NCBI RefSeq assembly: GCF_004331465.1
Contig: NZ_SJKB01000019.1
Coordinates: forward strand, 62,001-126,000
Source: Kribbella pittospori
GTDB lineage: Bacteria > Actinomycetota > Actinomycetes > Propionibacteriales > Kribbellaceae
DNA: 64,000 nt
Direction: 5' to 3'
A program made the translations under genes and the position numbers. Position 1 is the stretch's first letter; each line of letters starts with the position of its first letter. This document shows, piece by piece, positions 17,366-26,822 of this stretch. The notes beneath the pieces were generated by a model, which saw nothing but the letters and a program-made list of their open reading frames with translations, did no database searches and was not told the origin of the DNA.

Positions 17366-18340
17366 TCAGGGCAGCAGGGCCAGCTTGCCGACGGTGGCCC
17401 TGGCTTCAAGCTCCGCGAGCGCTTTCGGGCCGTCGGACAACTCGTACGTCGTGGGCCGGCCGGGCGGCAACACGCCGGCGGCGATGAGCCCGGACAGCTC
17501 GCCCATGACCTCGCCGAAGACCTGCGGTGCGGCCTGGATGAGTACGCCGAGGTTGAAGCCGATGATGTGGACCTGGTGCTTGTACACCAGCTCCCAGTTG
17601 GTGATCGCCGCTTCGCCGCCCGGCAGGCCAGACACGATGACCCGGCCGGTGACCCGCTTGGCTGCGGCCAAGCTGGCGTCGAAGGTGGAGCCGCCTGCGG
17701 ACTCCAGCACCAGATCGGCGCCAGCAGCGTCGGTCAGCCGCAGCACCACGGTGGCGAGATCGCCGCCGACGGAGTCCAGGACATGGTCGGCGCCGGCTGC
17801 CAGCACTGTCTCGTGCTTGCTCGGTGAAGCGGTGGCGATGACCGTCGCGCCGTAGTACTTGGCCAGCGTGACCGCGGCCTGGCCGGTCGCGCCCGCGGCG
17901 GCGTGGATCAACACGGTCTGCCCTGCGGTGATCCCGCCCAGAGGCTTGAGTGCGGCCAGTGCGGTGGGCCAGTTCACGACCAGGCCCAGTGCCTGCTGCT
18001 CCGTCCAGCCGTCGGGCAATGGCATCGCTGCCGCCGCGGGCAGCACCATGTACTCCGCGAAAGCGCCGTAGCCCACGCCGACGACGCGGGTTCCCGGCTT
18101 CGGGTCGTTCACCGCGTTGCCTACGGCAACAACCTCTCCGGCGGCTTCGAAACCGGCCAGGTACGGCGGCCGCGGACCGTTCAGGAATGTGCCGTGGGAC
18201 TTCGAGATGTCGGCGAAGTTCACGCCGGCGGCGGCGACCCGGATCAGGACCTCGCCCTGGCCCGGGCTCGGCCTCGGCGCGTCGGTGATCAGGCGCATGT
18301 CCTGCGGGCCGTTGAGGGATGTCTGCTGCAGCGCGTGCAT
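17366..18340 (-). CDS. zinc-type alcohol dehydrogenase family quinone oxidoreductase
   Basis: A 324-residue NADPH:quinone-reductase-like enzyme of the medium-chain dehydrogenase superfamily. The N-terminal GroES-like domain has AGVNFADISKSHG and PYLAGFEAAGEV; the nucleotide-binding domain starts near residue 140 with AAAGATGQAAVTLAKYYGA (the AxxGxxG motif). The zinc-binding cysteines of classical alcohol dehydrogenases are missing, as expected for this subgroup. I start at the ATG at 18340; the frame extends upstream but without similarity. It is divergent from the AraC-family gene at 18490, which probably regulates it. Confidence 0.92.
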   Translation of the reverse strand: MHALQQTSLNGPQDMRLITDAPRPSPGQGEVLIRVAAAGVNFADISKSHGTFLNGPRPPYLAGFEAAGEVVAVGNAVNDPKPGTRVVGVGYGAFAEYMVLPAAAAMPLPDGWTEQQALGLVVNWPTALAALKPLGGITAGQTVLIHAAAGATGQAAVTLAKYYGATVIATASPSKHETVLAAGADHVLDSVGGDLATVVLRLTDAAGADLVLESAGGSTFDASLAAAKRVTGRVIVSGLPGGEAAITNWELVYKHQVHIIGFNLGVLIQAAPQVFGEVMGELSGLIAAGVLPPGRPTTYELSDGPKALAELEARATVGKLALLP

Positions 18341-18489
18341 GGTCGCGGAAGCCTTTCGTTCTCGGCGTACATGACAGAGGCCTGCGCCTCCCACCAGGTA
18401 GATCCCGGTCACCGCACAAAGGAATCGATGCTTGCCCGATCCTGCTGGTCCGGCCACCAGCTCCGACGTCAGCCCGTGCCGTGGATTGT

Positions 18490-19413
18490 ATGATTCTGCC
18501 CATGGAACGGAGTCGTGGGACCGGAGCCGGCCGGCTTGCTGAGCTCGTCGATCTCATCGCCAGGCATGCGCGTCCCGACCAGACCACACGGATTGACGGC
18601 GTACTGGCGTCGGCGGAGACACGAGTCGGGGAGCCGGCCCCGTCTCGATCCGGGACCGTGATGGCGTTGATCGCCCAAGGCGCGAAGCGGATCGCGTTGG
18701 GCGACCGCACGTACGAGTACCGCCAAGGGCAGTACCTTGTCGCGTCCGTGGACCTCCCGATCACCGGCCATTACGTCGAGGCTTCGGCGGCAACACCGGC
18801 GCTTGGGTTCGGACTCGTCATCCGTCCGTCGGTCGTCGCCACACTCCTGCTGGAAGCAGGGCCGAGTCAGCGGCCGGCCGTGCCTGCACTCGGAGTCGCC
18901 GACGCCAGCGAGGCCATGATCGACGCCGCCGTACGCATGCTGACGTTGCTCGAGCGTCCGCGGGATCGTGATGTCCTCGCGCCGATGATCGAGCGGGAGA
19001 TCCTGTGGTATCTCCTCAACGGTCCGATGGGTCCGGCGATGCGGCAGATCGCGATGACCGACAGTGGACTGACGCAGATCAGCCGCGCGGTTCGATGGAT
19101 CACCGACAACTATGATCAGCCGCTGCGGGTGCAGGAGTTGGCCGGCATGTGTGGAATGAGTGTGTCGTCGTTCCATCGAAACTTCCTGGCCGTCACGGCG
19201 TTCAGTCCGCTCCAGTTCCAGAAGCAGGTGCGGCTCCAGCAGTCCCGTTTGCTCCTGCTGTCCGGTGTTGGCGATGTCGCCACCACCGGCCTACGCGTCG
19301 GCTATGACAGCGCGTCGCAGTTCAGCCGCGAGTACCGCCGCCATTTCGGCCTACCGCCCGGCCGCGACGCCGCCCGCCTCCGAGCCCTGGCCGAAGCCCC
19401 GCCCAAATGGTGA
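18490..19413 (+). CDS. AraC-family regulator (AraC_N type)
   Basis: A 307-residue regulator with an N-terminal cupin-like AraC_N domain (GDRTYEYRQGQYLVASVDLP) and a C-terminal pair of helix-turn-helix motifs (LRVQELAGMCGMSVSSFHRN, then GYDSASQFSREYRRHFG). The start is uncertain between ATG 18490 and ATG 18502; neither has a clear binding site. It is divergent from the quinone oxidoreductase across about 150 bp, an arrangement common for this type with oxidoreductase targets. Its stop abuts the convergent gene's stop with no gap (the palindrome GGTGATCACC contains both). Confidence 0.9.
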   Translation: MILPMERSRGTGAGRLAELVDLIARHARPDQTTRIDGVLASAETRVGEPAPSRSGTVMALIAQGAKRIALGDRTYEYRQGQYLVASVDLPITGHYVEASAATPALGFGLVIRPSVVATLLLEAGPSQRPAVPALGVADASEAMIDAAVRMLTLLERPRDRDVLAPMIEREILWYLLNGPMGPAMRQIAMTDSGLTQISRAVRWITDNYDQPLRVQELAGMCGMSVSSFHRNFLAVTAFSPLQFQKQVRLQQSRLLLLSGVGDVATTGLRVGYDSASQFSREYRRHFGLPPGRDAARLRALAEAPPKW

Positions 19414-19854
19414 TCACCCGCCTAGAACGGTGAGGGGTCTCCTGTGGTGGTGCTCGGTGTTGGTGGTGGAGCGGAGGATGAGGTGTAGGGAGCTGTGGTT
19501 GGCGAGGCCGCCCAGGGCTCCCAGGGCTCGGAAGGTGAGGGTGATGTCTACGACGGTTGGTGCAGCGAAGCGGACGCGGAAGCCGCCCTCCTGGCGTGGA
19601 TCGCCGGTGAGGTCGTGGAGGGGCAGGTCGAGCTCGACGCCGGGCACCGGATCGCTCTCGATTGCCAACTGGCCCGTCACATAGCCCTGGTTGACGATCG
19701 TCATGTCGATCGTGTGCCAGTCGCCCGTGGTCAGACTCTGCACCCGGGTTGCGGTCCGGGCGACGTTCACCCGGGCCTCCGGGTTGATCGCGACCGAGAT
19801 CGGCGCCGCGGTGTCGACCGGGCCGCAGCAACCGGCTGCCTCGCCGTGAATCAT
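19414..19854 (-). CDS. small beta-sandwich-like partner of the metallohydrolase
   Basis: A 146-residue protein that I do not recognise as a named family. The sequence is beta-rich (VNVARTATRVQSLTTGDWHT, IDMTIVNQGYVTGQLAIES) and looks like a small Ig- or NEW3-like domain. Its ATG overlaps the stop of the large metallohydrolase gene by one base (TGATG), so the two are translated together. A CCG near the N-terminus (GEAAGCCGPVD) is unusual and could bind a metal, but this is speculation. A carbohydrate- or substrate-binding accessory subunit is possible. Confidence 0.65.
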   Translation of the reverse strand: MIHGEAAGCCGPVDTAAPISVAINPEARVNVARTATRVQSLTTGDWHTIDMTIVNQGYVTGQLAIESDPVPGVELDLPLHDLTGDPRQEGGFRVRFAAPTVVDITLTFRALGALGGLANHSSLHLILRSTTNTEHHHRRPLTVLGG

Positions 19855-22151
19855 CAGTCCACCTCGCATTCGTCCCGACGGGTCAGGTAGGCGGCCTGCG
19901 CGGCGTCGTACGCCTCCCGCGCTTCGGCTCGCTCGGTCTCGCGGATGAAGCCGGACTTCGCCTTCCACAGCGCGTCGACCGAATCGTGCAGCCACTGCGC
20001 GCTGCGACGCGAGGCCCGGATCGGCCGGCCCGCGATCTCGACGAAGATCGGCTGGGTGTGCACGCTGCGCAGGATTCGCAGCGCCACCCAGGACGAACGC
20101 TCCAGCGGTACGTCGAACTCGACCACCTGCTCGTTGCCGTCAGCAAGCACCTCCTGAGACCCCACCGGTACGCCGTTCACCAGCACCTCGACCAGCACCG
20201 TGCGAGTCTGGCCGATCCGGGCGCGTTCGATGTGCCAGCCGACCGGTGCGCTGTACGCCGGCTGGCCCGCCGCCGGTGCCGCGGGCGGCTGCTCGGGCAA
20301 CCAGGCCGCGACCGTCGCGCTCACCCGAACCGGTCCTGCAGCATCGACGCTACGCTCCCGCGCTGTGTCGCCATCGACCGCGAAGTCGTACACATGGCTG
20401 CGGCCGTCACCGAAGTACGACGCGCCGTCCTTCAACCCACCGAGCCACGACTCCAGCGCCTGATCGCCCTGGGGCGGCTCGGGGAGCTGGACGTACGTGC
20501 GCCCGACGCCGGGACCGTCGTCGTAGATGCAGGGGTAGTCGGTCTCGCCGAGCATCAGAGTGCGGTAGCCGACGTTCAGCAAGTGGTACCAGACGTTCAT
20601 CTCGGCGGCAGGGGAGAACTCTGCGCCGCACTGGAAGTCGGCGGCACCGAGCGGTACGTCGACGATGATCTCGTTGGAGCCGATCGACTGGAACTCCGGG
20701 ATGACGTAGTTCGGCAGATCCTCCGTGCCGACCGCGAGGCCGAGACCGCAGTGCGCGTACCCGACCATCGCGTTCTGCGCGTGGCCCCAGCGCATCACCG
20801 GCAGGTTCCAGGACGGCCAGTCCTCGATCACCTTGGTGCCGGGATAGTCCTGGTCGGTCAGGCCGAGCAGGATGACATGACCGGAGTGGCTGGACGGGAA
20901 GCCCGACACCTCGAGGTCGTACCGGAGCAGGCTCTGGCCGTCGTGGTCGGTGTCCTGCGGATCCCAGGTCATGCCTTGTGCGCGCTGCATGTCGGGGTAC
21001 TCCAGCTCGGCGCGCGGGCTGATCGACGAGCCGCTGAAGAACTGCTTCTGGTGGTAGTAGCACGGCCCCCAGGTGAGCACGCTGCCCATCCACAGGCCTT
21101 CGCCGCGCACGTGCCGGATCATCGTCTCCGGATTGACGCCCTCGGACGGGACGCTGTAGTGCGAGCAGCCGCCGGCGTGGATGTGCGGGTCGCCGGAGTA
21201 GTAGCCACGCGTGGCCGGATCGGCCCAGCGATCGAGCTCGATCGTGACGGCCTCGGTGTCGGACTCCACCTCGACGTCGACGCGGACTTCGCGGTACTCC
21301 GGTCCGCGGCGTGCGGAGATCTCGTACTGACCGGCCGGGAGCGTGATCACCTCCCCGGTCGCCCGATACACGTGTTCGTGGAAGAACATGTCGGGCGCCA
21401 GCCGCATCGCCTTCGACGGGTACGCGCGCCGCTGCGAGTCGCGGACCGTCAGCGCGGCCACACAGCTGCTGCCGTCAGGCTCCCGGATGTCGAACCGGAC
21501 ATCGCGGGCCGGCAGGCAGTCGAACTCGATCGCCGCGCCGTACTGGCGGCTCTCGAAGCCCATCCGTTGCCCGGCCTTCGCGAACGGCGGCCGGGTCAGG
21601 CTCTCCGTCGCCTCCTCCACCGCCAGGATGAAGGCCAGCTCGCCGCGCCGGCTCCCGCCATCGCGGCTGTACAGACTCATGACCTTGTACTCGACATCGA
21701 GCCCCGACACGTCGGTCGGACCGGCGAGCCTCGCCTGCAGCCAGATCTTCTCGATCCGCGGTACGACGGTCAGCGTGTCGGGCAGCGTGATCCGCGCGGC
21801 ATGGCTGTGGTGGTCGACCAGTCCGAGTACGCCGCCCGGACCGCCGGCCAGGTCGCCCAGCAGGTGATGCGGGTTCACGACCCGGACCAGGAAGCTGCGC
21901 CATCCGTGCTGGACGAGTCGCGGTGGAGCCGCGCCCGGCGTACTCGCCGTGTAGCCCTGCTCGTCGATCTCCACGTCGACCAGGACGTACGGCCGCAGCA
22001 GCTCCTCGACCGCGGTGGACCGCACGGTGTCGGATTGCGAGTCGTCGGCCAGCTTGGCCAATCGGCCGGCGAGGTCTTCGGGGAGCGGTTCACCGATGTC
22101 GCGCAGTTTCTCGACGGCTCGGGTCGCGGACGCATGCAACGGTTGGAACAC
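19854..22151 (-). CDS. CehA/McbA-family metallohydrolase (PHP-like), 765 residues
   Basis: A large protein resembling the CehA/McbA family of PHP-type metal-dependent hydrolases (carbaryl hydrolase, McbA). The metal motif GDPHIHAGGCSHY begins at residue 320 with His323 and His325; further candidate ligands are in YAHCGLGL and GETDYPC. Residues 1-310 are an N-terminal helical and beta region, and 600-765 a C-terminal beta domain followed by a basic helical tail. There is no signal peptide. CehA-type enzymes cleave carbamate or phosphoester bonds; the natural substrate here is unknown. It is divergent from the amidohydrolase/oxidase/ABC operon across 184 bp and is likely part of the same pathway. 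Confidence 0.82.
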   Translation of the reverse strand: MFQPLHASATRAVEKLRDIGEPLPEDLAGRLAKLADDSQSDTVRSTAVEELLRPYVLVDVEIDEQGYTASTPGAAPPRLVQHGWRSFLVRVVNPHHLLGDLAGGPGGVLGLVDHHSHAARITLPDTLTVVPRIEKIWLQARLAGPTDVSGLDVEYKVMSLYSRDGGSRRGELAFILAVEEATESLTRPPFAKAGQRMGFESRQYGAAIEFDCLPARDVRFDIREPDGSSCVAALTVRDSQRRAYPSKAMRLAPDMFFHEHVYRATGEVITLPAGQYEISARRGPEYREVRVDVEVESDTEAVTIELDRWADPATRGYYSGDPHIHAGGCSHYSVPSEGVNPETMIRHVRGEGLWMGSVLTWGPCYYHQKQFFSGSSISPRAELEYPDMQRAQGMTWDPQDTDHDGQSLLRYDLEVSGFPSSHSGHVILLGLTDQDYPGTKVIEDWPSWNLPVMRWGHAQNAMVGYAHCGLGLAVGTEDLPNYVIPEFQSIGSNEIIVDVPLGAADFQCGAEFSPAAEMNVWYHLLNVGYRTLMLGETDYPCIYDDGPGVGRTYVQLPEPPQGDQALESWLGGLKDGASYFGDGRSHVYDFAVDGDTARERSVDAAGPVRVSATVAAWLPEQPPAAPAAGQPAYSAPVGWHIERARIGQTRTVLVEVLVNGVPVGSQEVLADGNEQVVEFDVPLERSSWVALRILRSVHTQPIFVEIAGRPIRASRRSAQWLHDSVDALWKAKSGFIRETERAEAREAYDAAQAAYLTRRDECEVD

Positions 22152-22335
22152 GAGGCCTCCTCATGGTGCACCGGACTTCGACCCTATGGTCGAACGCCCG
22201 CCTCGTCATCTCCTTTGTTCGGCCGGGAGCAACCGCGGCCGATCGATCACTTCGACTGATCGTTTGCTGGTCGCCGATCGACGGCGGTCCTAGCGTCGGG
22301 CCCGATCTCCAACCGTGCTGTGAATCGAGGGATGA

Positions 22336-23421
22336 ATGCCCGAGCCACTCGCTGAGGTCCGGCTGCGCGACTTCGCGCCGGTCTCGATGATGACCACCAC
22401 AACCACCACCGTGACCGATCCGGCCGCGCCGATCGTCGACGTACACAACCATCTCGGTCGCCGTAACACCGGAGTCTGGCGGGCGCCCGACCCGGACGCC
22501 CTGATCAAGACGATGGACGAGGCGGGCGTGGCAACCATCGTCAACCTCGACGGTGAGTGGACCGATGAGCTCGAGGCGAATCTCGATCGCTACGACCGTC
22601 AGTACCCCGGGCGGTTCGTCACCTTCGCACGCCTGGACTGGTCCGACACGTCGACCCCCGGCTGGGGCGATCGGATGGGTGCCTCGCTGACAGATTCGGT
22701 ACGCCGGGGCGCGGCAGGACTCAAGCTCTGGAAGGACATCGGCCTCCGGATTCGCGACGAGAACTCCGAGCTGATCTTCCTCGACGATCAACGCCTCGAA
22801 CCGCTCTGGGACGCGCTGGCCGAGTCGGGTGTGCCGGCTCTGATCCACACCGCCGACCCGGCGGCCTTCTTCCAGCCGCTCGATCGCCACAACGAACGGC
22901 TCGAGGAACTGCTGCGCCATCCCGACTGGCACTTCTACGGGCCCGAGTTCCCGCCACTGCAACGGTTGCTGGACGCGCTCGAGGCAGTCATCGCCGCGCA
23001 CCCGCAGGTGCGTTTCATCGGCGCCCATGTCGGCTGCCTGGCGGAGAACCTCGACTGGGTTGAGCAAATGCTCGACCGCTACCCGAACTACCGCGTCGAC
23101 CTCGCCGCGCGGATCGCCGAGCTCGGCCGCCAGCCACGCCGTACCAGGGCTTTGATCGAACGGCATCCCGACCGCGTCCTGCTCGGCACCGACTGCGCGC
23201 CGCCCGAGGTCGCCGACTACCGGATGTACCTGCGCTTCCTGGCCAGCGCCGACGAAGGTTTCGCGTACTCGTCGACCGAACCGCCGCCGAACGGGCGCTG
23301 GACGATCTCGGGCCTCGGGTTGCCGGACGAGTTGGCCGCGCGGGTCGAAGGCGACAACGCCCGCGCGTTCATCCCGGCGCTCGCGCAAACCCCGGCGGGG
23401 AACAGCGATGGCGGACTTTGA
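22336..23421 (+). CDS. amidohydrolase-2 family metal-dependent hydrolase
   Basis: A 361-residue TIM-barrel hydrolase or decarboxylase of the Amidohydro_2 type. The first-strand metal motif VDVHNHLG (His37, His39) follows a poly-Thr stretch; ALIHTADP carries the strand-5 His, GAHVGC a later His and LLGTDCAPP the strand-8 Asp. GAGGGATGA precedes the ATG. It is the first gene of a five-gene operon and overlaps the oxidase gene by 14 bp. With the divergent CehA/McbA enzyme it suggests stepwise hydrolysis of an imported compound. Confidence 0.87.
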   Translation: MPEPLAEVRLRDFAPVSMMTTTTTTVTDPAAPIVDVHNHLGRRNTGVWRAPDPDALIKTMDEAGVATIVNLDGEWTDELEANLDRYDRQYPGRFVTFARLDWSDTSTPGWGDRMGASLTDSVRRGAAGLKLWKDIGLRIRDENSELIFLDDQRLEPLWDALAESGVPALIHTADPAAFFQPLDRHNERLEELLRHPDWHFYGPEFPPLQRLLDALEAVIAAHPQVRFIGAHVGCLAENLDWVEQMLDRYPNYRVDLAARIAELGRQPRRTRALIERHPDRVLLGTDCAPPEVADYRMYLRFLASADEGFAYSSTEPPPNGRWTISGLGLPDELAARVEGDNARAFIPALAQTPAGNSDGGL

Positions 23422-24583
23422 CCTGATCATCCTCGGTGGCGGCATCGTCGGAGCGAGTGCCGCGTTGGCCGGCGTACGGAAGGGCGCGCGGGTCGCGGTC
23501 GTCGACGCCGGCCTGGCCGGCCGTGCGACCGATGCCGGCGCGGGCATCGTGTCCCCGGTCGCGCTCGATCGTGGCGAGCAACGCCCGGACTGGACCTCGG
23601 TGATCACCGAATGCGTCGGCTACTACCGCAGTCTTCTGGCCGAGCTGGATGCGGTCGATCCGGCCGGCGCCGGGTCGGCGACGTTCGAGCAGGTCGGCGA
23701 GTTGGTTGTAGCCGGCAACAATCCTCACGAGCTGGCGGCCCTCGACGCGGTGACCGAGCGCCTCTCTCGTCCAGAGGGGCGTCGAGCGCACGGCGTCACC
23801 AAACCGGTCGAGACCGTCGACGGCACAGACCTTCGCAGGTACTGGCCGGAACTGCGCGGCGATCTGCGCGGGATCTTCATCGCCGAGGTGGGCCGGGTCG
23901 TCGGTTCGCGGCTCCAGGATCGGTTGATGACGGCGGCGCGCCGGCGCGCTCAGGGCCGGTCCGACGGTGCTCGACTCGAGGTGATCCCCGGCGCCGGGAT
24001 GCTGGACGCGCAGCATCCGGTACCGCGGGTCCGCGTCGGGCACCGCGTGATCGAGGGACGGGCCGTGCTGCTCGCGACCGGTGCCTGGGCGGGCGCAGAC
24101 CTGGCCGCGTTCGGCGTACGGGTCGACATCCGGCCGATCCGTGGGCAACTCGTGCATCTGCGACTCGATGGCCAGCAGACCGGCATGCGACCGGTGGTCA
24201 ACACGCCTGGTGCCGGCTACCTGCTCGGCTTCGACGACCGCATCGTCGTTGGTGCCACCCACGAAGACGTCGGCTTCGACGCACGAGTCACGGCCGGCGG
24301 ACAGCAGTCGGTTCTGAATGCCGCACTGAACCTGGCGCCCGGCCTGTCCGACGCCACAGTCCTCGAGACCAGGGTTGGCCTGCGCCCGGCCACCAGCGAC
24401 GGTCTGCCCTTGGTGGGGGCGGTAGCGCCCGCGATCCATGTCGCCACCGGGCTTGGGGCGTGGGGCCTGACGCTCGGGCCCTTGCTCGGCGACCTGGCGG
24501 CTCGGCACGCACTCGGCGACCAGATGCCGGCCCGCCTCGACTTCCTCAGCCCAGGCCGCCCACTCATGAAGGAGTCCGCATGA
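23408..24583 (+). CDS. FAD-dependent amino-acid-oxidase-type oxidoreductase (DAO family)
   Basis: A 391-residue flavoprotein of the DAO/glycine-oxidase family. The dinucleotide-binding motif GGGIVG is at residues 10-15 after DFDLIIL; the second conserved block ATGAWAGADLA lies in the middle, and GLRPATSDGLPLVGAV with GLGAWGLTLGPLLGDLAA at the C-terminus closes the FAD site. It would oxidise a secondary or primary amine or a sarcosine-like compound. It overlaps the preceding amidohydrolase by 14 bp and the following lipoprotein gene by 4 bp, so it belongs to the import-and-degradation operon. Confidence 0.9.
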   Translation: MADFDLIILGGGIVGASAALAGVRKGARVAVVDAGLAGRATDAGAGIVSPVALDRGEQRPDWTSVITECVGYYRSLLAELDAVDPAGAGSATFEQVGELVVAGNNPHELAALDAVTERLSRPEGRRAHGVTKPVETVDGTDLRRYWPELRGDLRGIFIAEVGRVVGSRLQDRLMTAARRRAQGRSDGARLEVIPGAGMLDAQHPVPRVRVGHRVIEGRAVLLATGAWAGADLAAFGVRVDIRPIRGQLVHLRLDGQQTGMRPVVNTPGAGYLLGFDDRIVVGATHEDVGFDARVTAGGQQSVLNAALNLAPGLSDATVLETRVGLRPATSDGLPLVGAVAPAIHVATGLGAWGLTLGPLLGDLAARHALGDQMPARLDFLSPGRPLMKESA

Positions 24584-25851
24584 AGCGTCTACTGAGTCTG
24601 TTGCTCGTCCCACTGTTGCTCGCCGCGGCCGCCTGTTCGGGATCCTCCGAGTCCGGCGGCGACAGCGACGAGCAGGTCACACTCACCTACGCCATCTGGG
24701 ACGTGGCGCAGGCAGCCGCGATGAAGCAGATCATCCAGGAGTTCCACACCCAGCACCCGAACATCGACGTACAGGTCCAGGTCACGCCCTGGGAGAGCTA
24801 CTGGACGAAGCTGCAGACCAGCGTCACCGCGGGCAGCGGCCCCGATGTCTTCTGGATGACCATGGTGTACGCCCAGTACTACGCCATCGGCGGTGGCATC
24901 GCTCCGCTCGACGACCAGGTCAAGAAGTCGAAGCTGGACACAAGCGTGTACGTGCCGGCCGTCACCAAGGCCTACACGGTCGACGGAAAGCTGTACGGCA
25001 TCCCGAAGGACGTCAACGGCTTCGGGCTCTGTTACAACAAGAAGCTCTTCGACGCTGCCGGTGTGAAGCACCCGGACGCGTCCTGGAAGTGGACCGACGT
25101 GATCGCCGCCGCCCAGAAGCTGACCAACCAGCAGAAGGGCATCTACGGGTTCGTCGCACCGGAGGCCGACGAGCTGAGCTGGTACCTGACCGTGCCGCAG
25201 GTCGGCGGGCAGGTGATCTCGCCCGACGGCAAGAGCTCCGGGTACGACCAGGACGCGACGATCCAGGGCATCCAGTTCTGGACCGACATGATCACGAAGT
25301 ACCACGTCTCGCCGACACTGCAGCAGACCACGGACACCGACCCGCTCGCGATGCTCACCTCCGGCAAGGTCGCGATGCGGTACTGCGGATCCTGGGAGCC
25401 CGAGGAGATCGCTGCCGTCCCGTACGGCAAGGCCAACATAGGCATCGCGCCGCTGCCGGCCGGTCCGACCGGGAAGCGGGACTACTACAGCAACGGGCTG
25501 GCCAACAGCATCTCCGCCAAGACCAAGCATCCCGAGCAGGCGTGGCAGTTCCTGCAGTTCCTCGGGTCCGAGAAGGCCGCCGAGATCCAGGCGAAGACGG
25601 GCACCGTGATCCCGGCGTACCAGGGGCATGCCGACGCGTACGCCAAGGCGATGCCGGAGTTCGACCTGCAGGTCTTCGTCGATCACCTGAAGTACGCCCA
25701 GCCGTTCCCCGCCTCAACCGACACCTCCGTCTGGCGCGACGAGGTGACGAAGCAGTTCGCCGAGGCCTGGACGGGCAAGGCCCCGGTCGCTGACGTCTCC
25801 AAGAGCGTGGCGGAGATGATGAACACCGCGCTGTCGAAGGAGAAGAAGTGA
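24580..25851 (+). CDS. ABC-importer substrate-binding lipoprotein (family 1)
   Basis: A 423-residue extracellular solute-binding protein. The lipoprotein signal is MKRLLSLLLVPLLLAAAAC with the lipid-bearing cysteine in the box AAAC, followed by a Ser/Gly linker. The mature part has the SBP_bac_1 pattern (FHTQHPNIDVQVQVTPWESY, SGPDVFWM, YGIPKDVNGFGLCYNKKLFD). Such proteins usually bind sugars or other polyols. GAAGGAG precedes the ATG, which overlaps the oxidase stop (ATGA). It delivers to the two permeases that follow. Confidence 0.93.
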   Translation: MKRLLSLLLVPLLLAAAACSGSSESGGDSDEQVTLTYAIWDVAQAAAMKQIIQEFHTQHPNIDVQVQVTPWESYWTKLQTSVTAGSGPDVFWMTMVYAQYYAIGGGIAPLDDQVKKSKLDTSVYVPAVTKAYTVDGKLYGIPKDVNGFGLCYNKKLFDAAGVKHPDASWKWTDVIAAAQKLTNQQKGIYGFVAPEADELSWYLTVPQVGGQVISPDGKSSGYDQDATIQGIQFWTDMITKYHVSPTLQQTTDTDPLAMLTSGKVAMRYCGSWEPEEIAAVPYGKANIGIAPLPAGPTGKRDYYSNGLANSISAKTKHPEQAWQFLQFLGSEKAAEIQAKTGTVIPAYQGHADAYAKAMPEFDLQVFVDHLKYAQPFPASTDTSVWRDEVTKQFAEAWTGKAPVADVSKSVAEMMNTALSKEKK

Positions 25852-26822
25852 GCGGCCAAGGCACCGCGACGGCGCCGCCCGATGTGCTGACCGGTGGTGA
25901 GACCGGCCGGCGGGCGGGCCCGGCCCGCCGCCGGCGGCCGCGACCGCCGACCCGGGACAGCGGCTGGTGGGCCTTGATGTTGCTGCTGCCGGCCGCCGCG
26001 GGGCTCGCGATCTTCGAGATCTGGCCGACGTTCCAGACGATCTACTACTCCTTCACCAGTTGGGGTGCGTTCGGTGGGCACGCCTGGTCGGGGCTGGAGA
26101 ACTACCGCACGCTGATCGCCGACTCCGACGTCTTCCATGCCATCGTCAACACGGCGATCATCACCGCGATCACGTTGCTCGCCGTGCCGTTGTCGGCGAT
26201 CGTGGCGGCGCTGCTCAGTCTTCCGGGGATGCGCGGCGTCACCATCTACCGCACGCTGTACTTCCTGCCGGTCGTCACGTTGCCGGCCGCGGTCGCCCTG
26301 ACCTGGAAGTGGCTCTTCAACGGGGACTACGGCCTGATCAACTGGCTGCTGTCCAAGATCGGCATCGACGGTCCGCACTGGCTCTCCGACCCCGCGACCG
26401 CGATCTTCGCGATCAGCATCGTCGGGGTCTGGGGGTCGATCGGCTACAACATGGTGATCTTCCTGTCCGGCATCCGCGGTATCCCGGTCGACTACTACGA
26501 GGCCGCCGAGCTGGACGGTGCCGGCCGGCTGGCGCAGTTCTTCCACGTCACGATTCCGCTGCTGACGCCGTCGATCTTCTTCGTCACGGTGATCACGGTG
26601 ATCAACTCACTGCAGGCGTTCGACCTGATCTATCTGATGGTGGGCCAGCAGTCTCCGGCGATCGAACGGACCGAGACGCTGGTCTATCTCTTCTACCAGC
26701 GGGGATTCGCCGAGCACGACGGCGGTTACGCGGCCGCGATCGGCGTACTGCTGCTGATCGCGACCCTGATCCTGACCGCGGCGCAGTTCCGGCTGCAGAA
26801 GAGGTGGGTGCACTATGGCTGA
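25848..26822 (+). CDS. ABC-importer permease, MalF/UgpA type
   Basis: A 324-residue permease with six membrane helices. An Arg/Pro-rich cytoplasmic N-terminus is followed by WALMLLLPAAAGLAIFEIWP. The EAA loop that contacts the ATPase reads YYEAAELDGAGRLAQFFHVT. The start is GTG at 25848, overlapping the binding-protein stop (GTGA). It forms the channel with the next gene. No ATPase gene is present here. Confidence 0.93.
   Translation: MSGQGTATAPPDVLTGGETGRRAGPARRRRPRPPTRDSGWWALMLLLPAAAGLAIFEIWPTFQTIYYSFTSWGAFGGHAWSGLENYRTLIADSDVFHAIVNTAIITAITLLAVPLSAIVAALLSLPGMRGVTIYRTLYFLPVVTLPAAVALTWKWLFNGDYGLINWLLSKIGIDGPHWLSDPATAIFAISIVGVWGSIGYNMVIFLSGIRGIPVDYYEAAELDGAGRLAQFFHVTIPLLTPSIFFVTVITVINSLQAFDLIYLMVGQQSPAIERTETLVYLFYQRGFAEHDGGYAAAIGVLLLIATLILTAAQFRLQKRWVHYG

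Noticed and set aside
19986..22259. A 757-codon + strand open frame
   Set aside because: It is exactly antisense to the metallohydrolase gene, has no family motifs and is rich in His/Arg/Gln as expected from the mirror frame of a high-GC gene.
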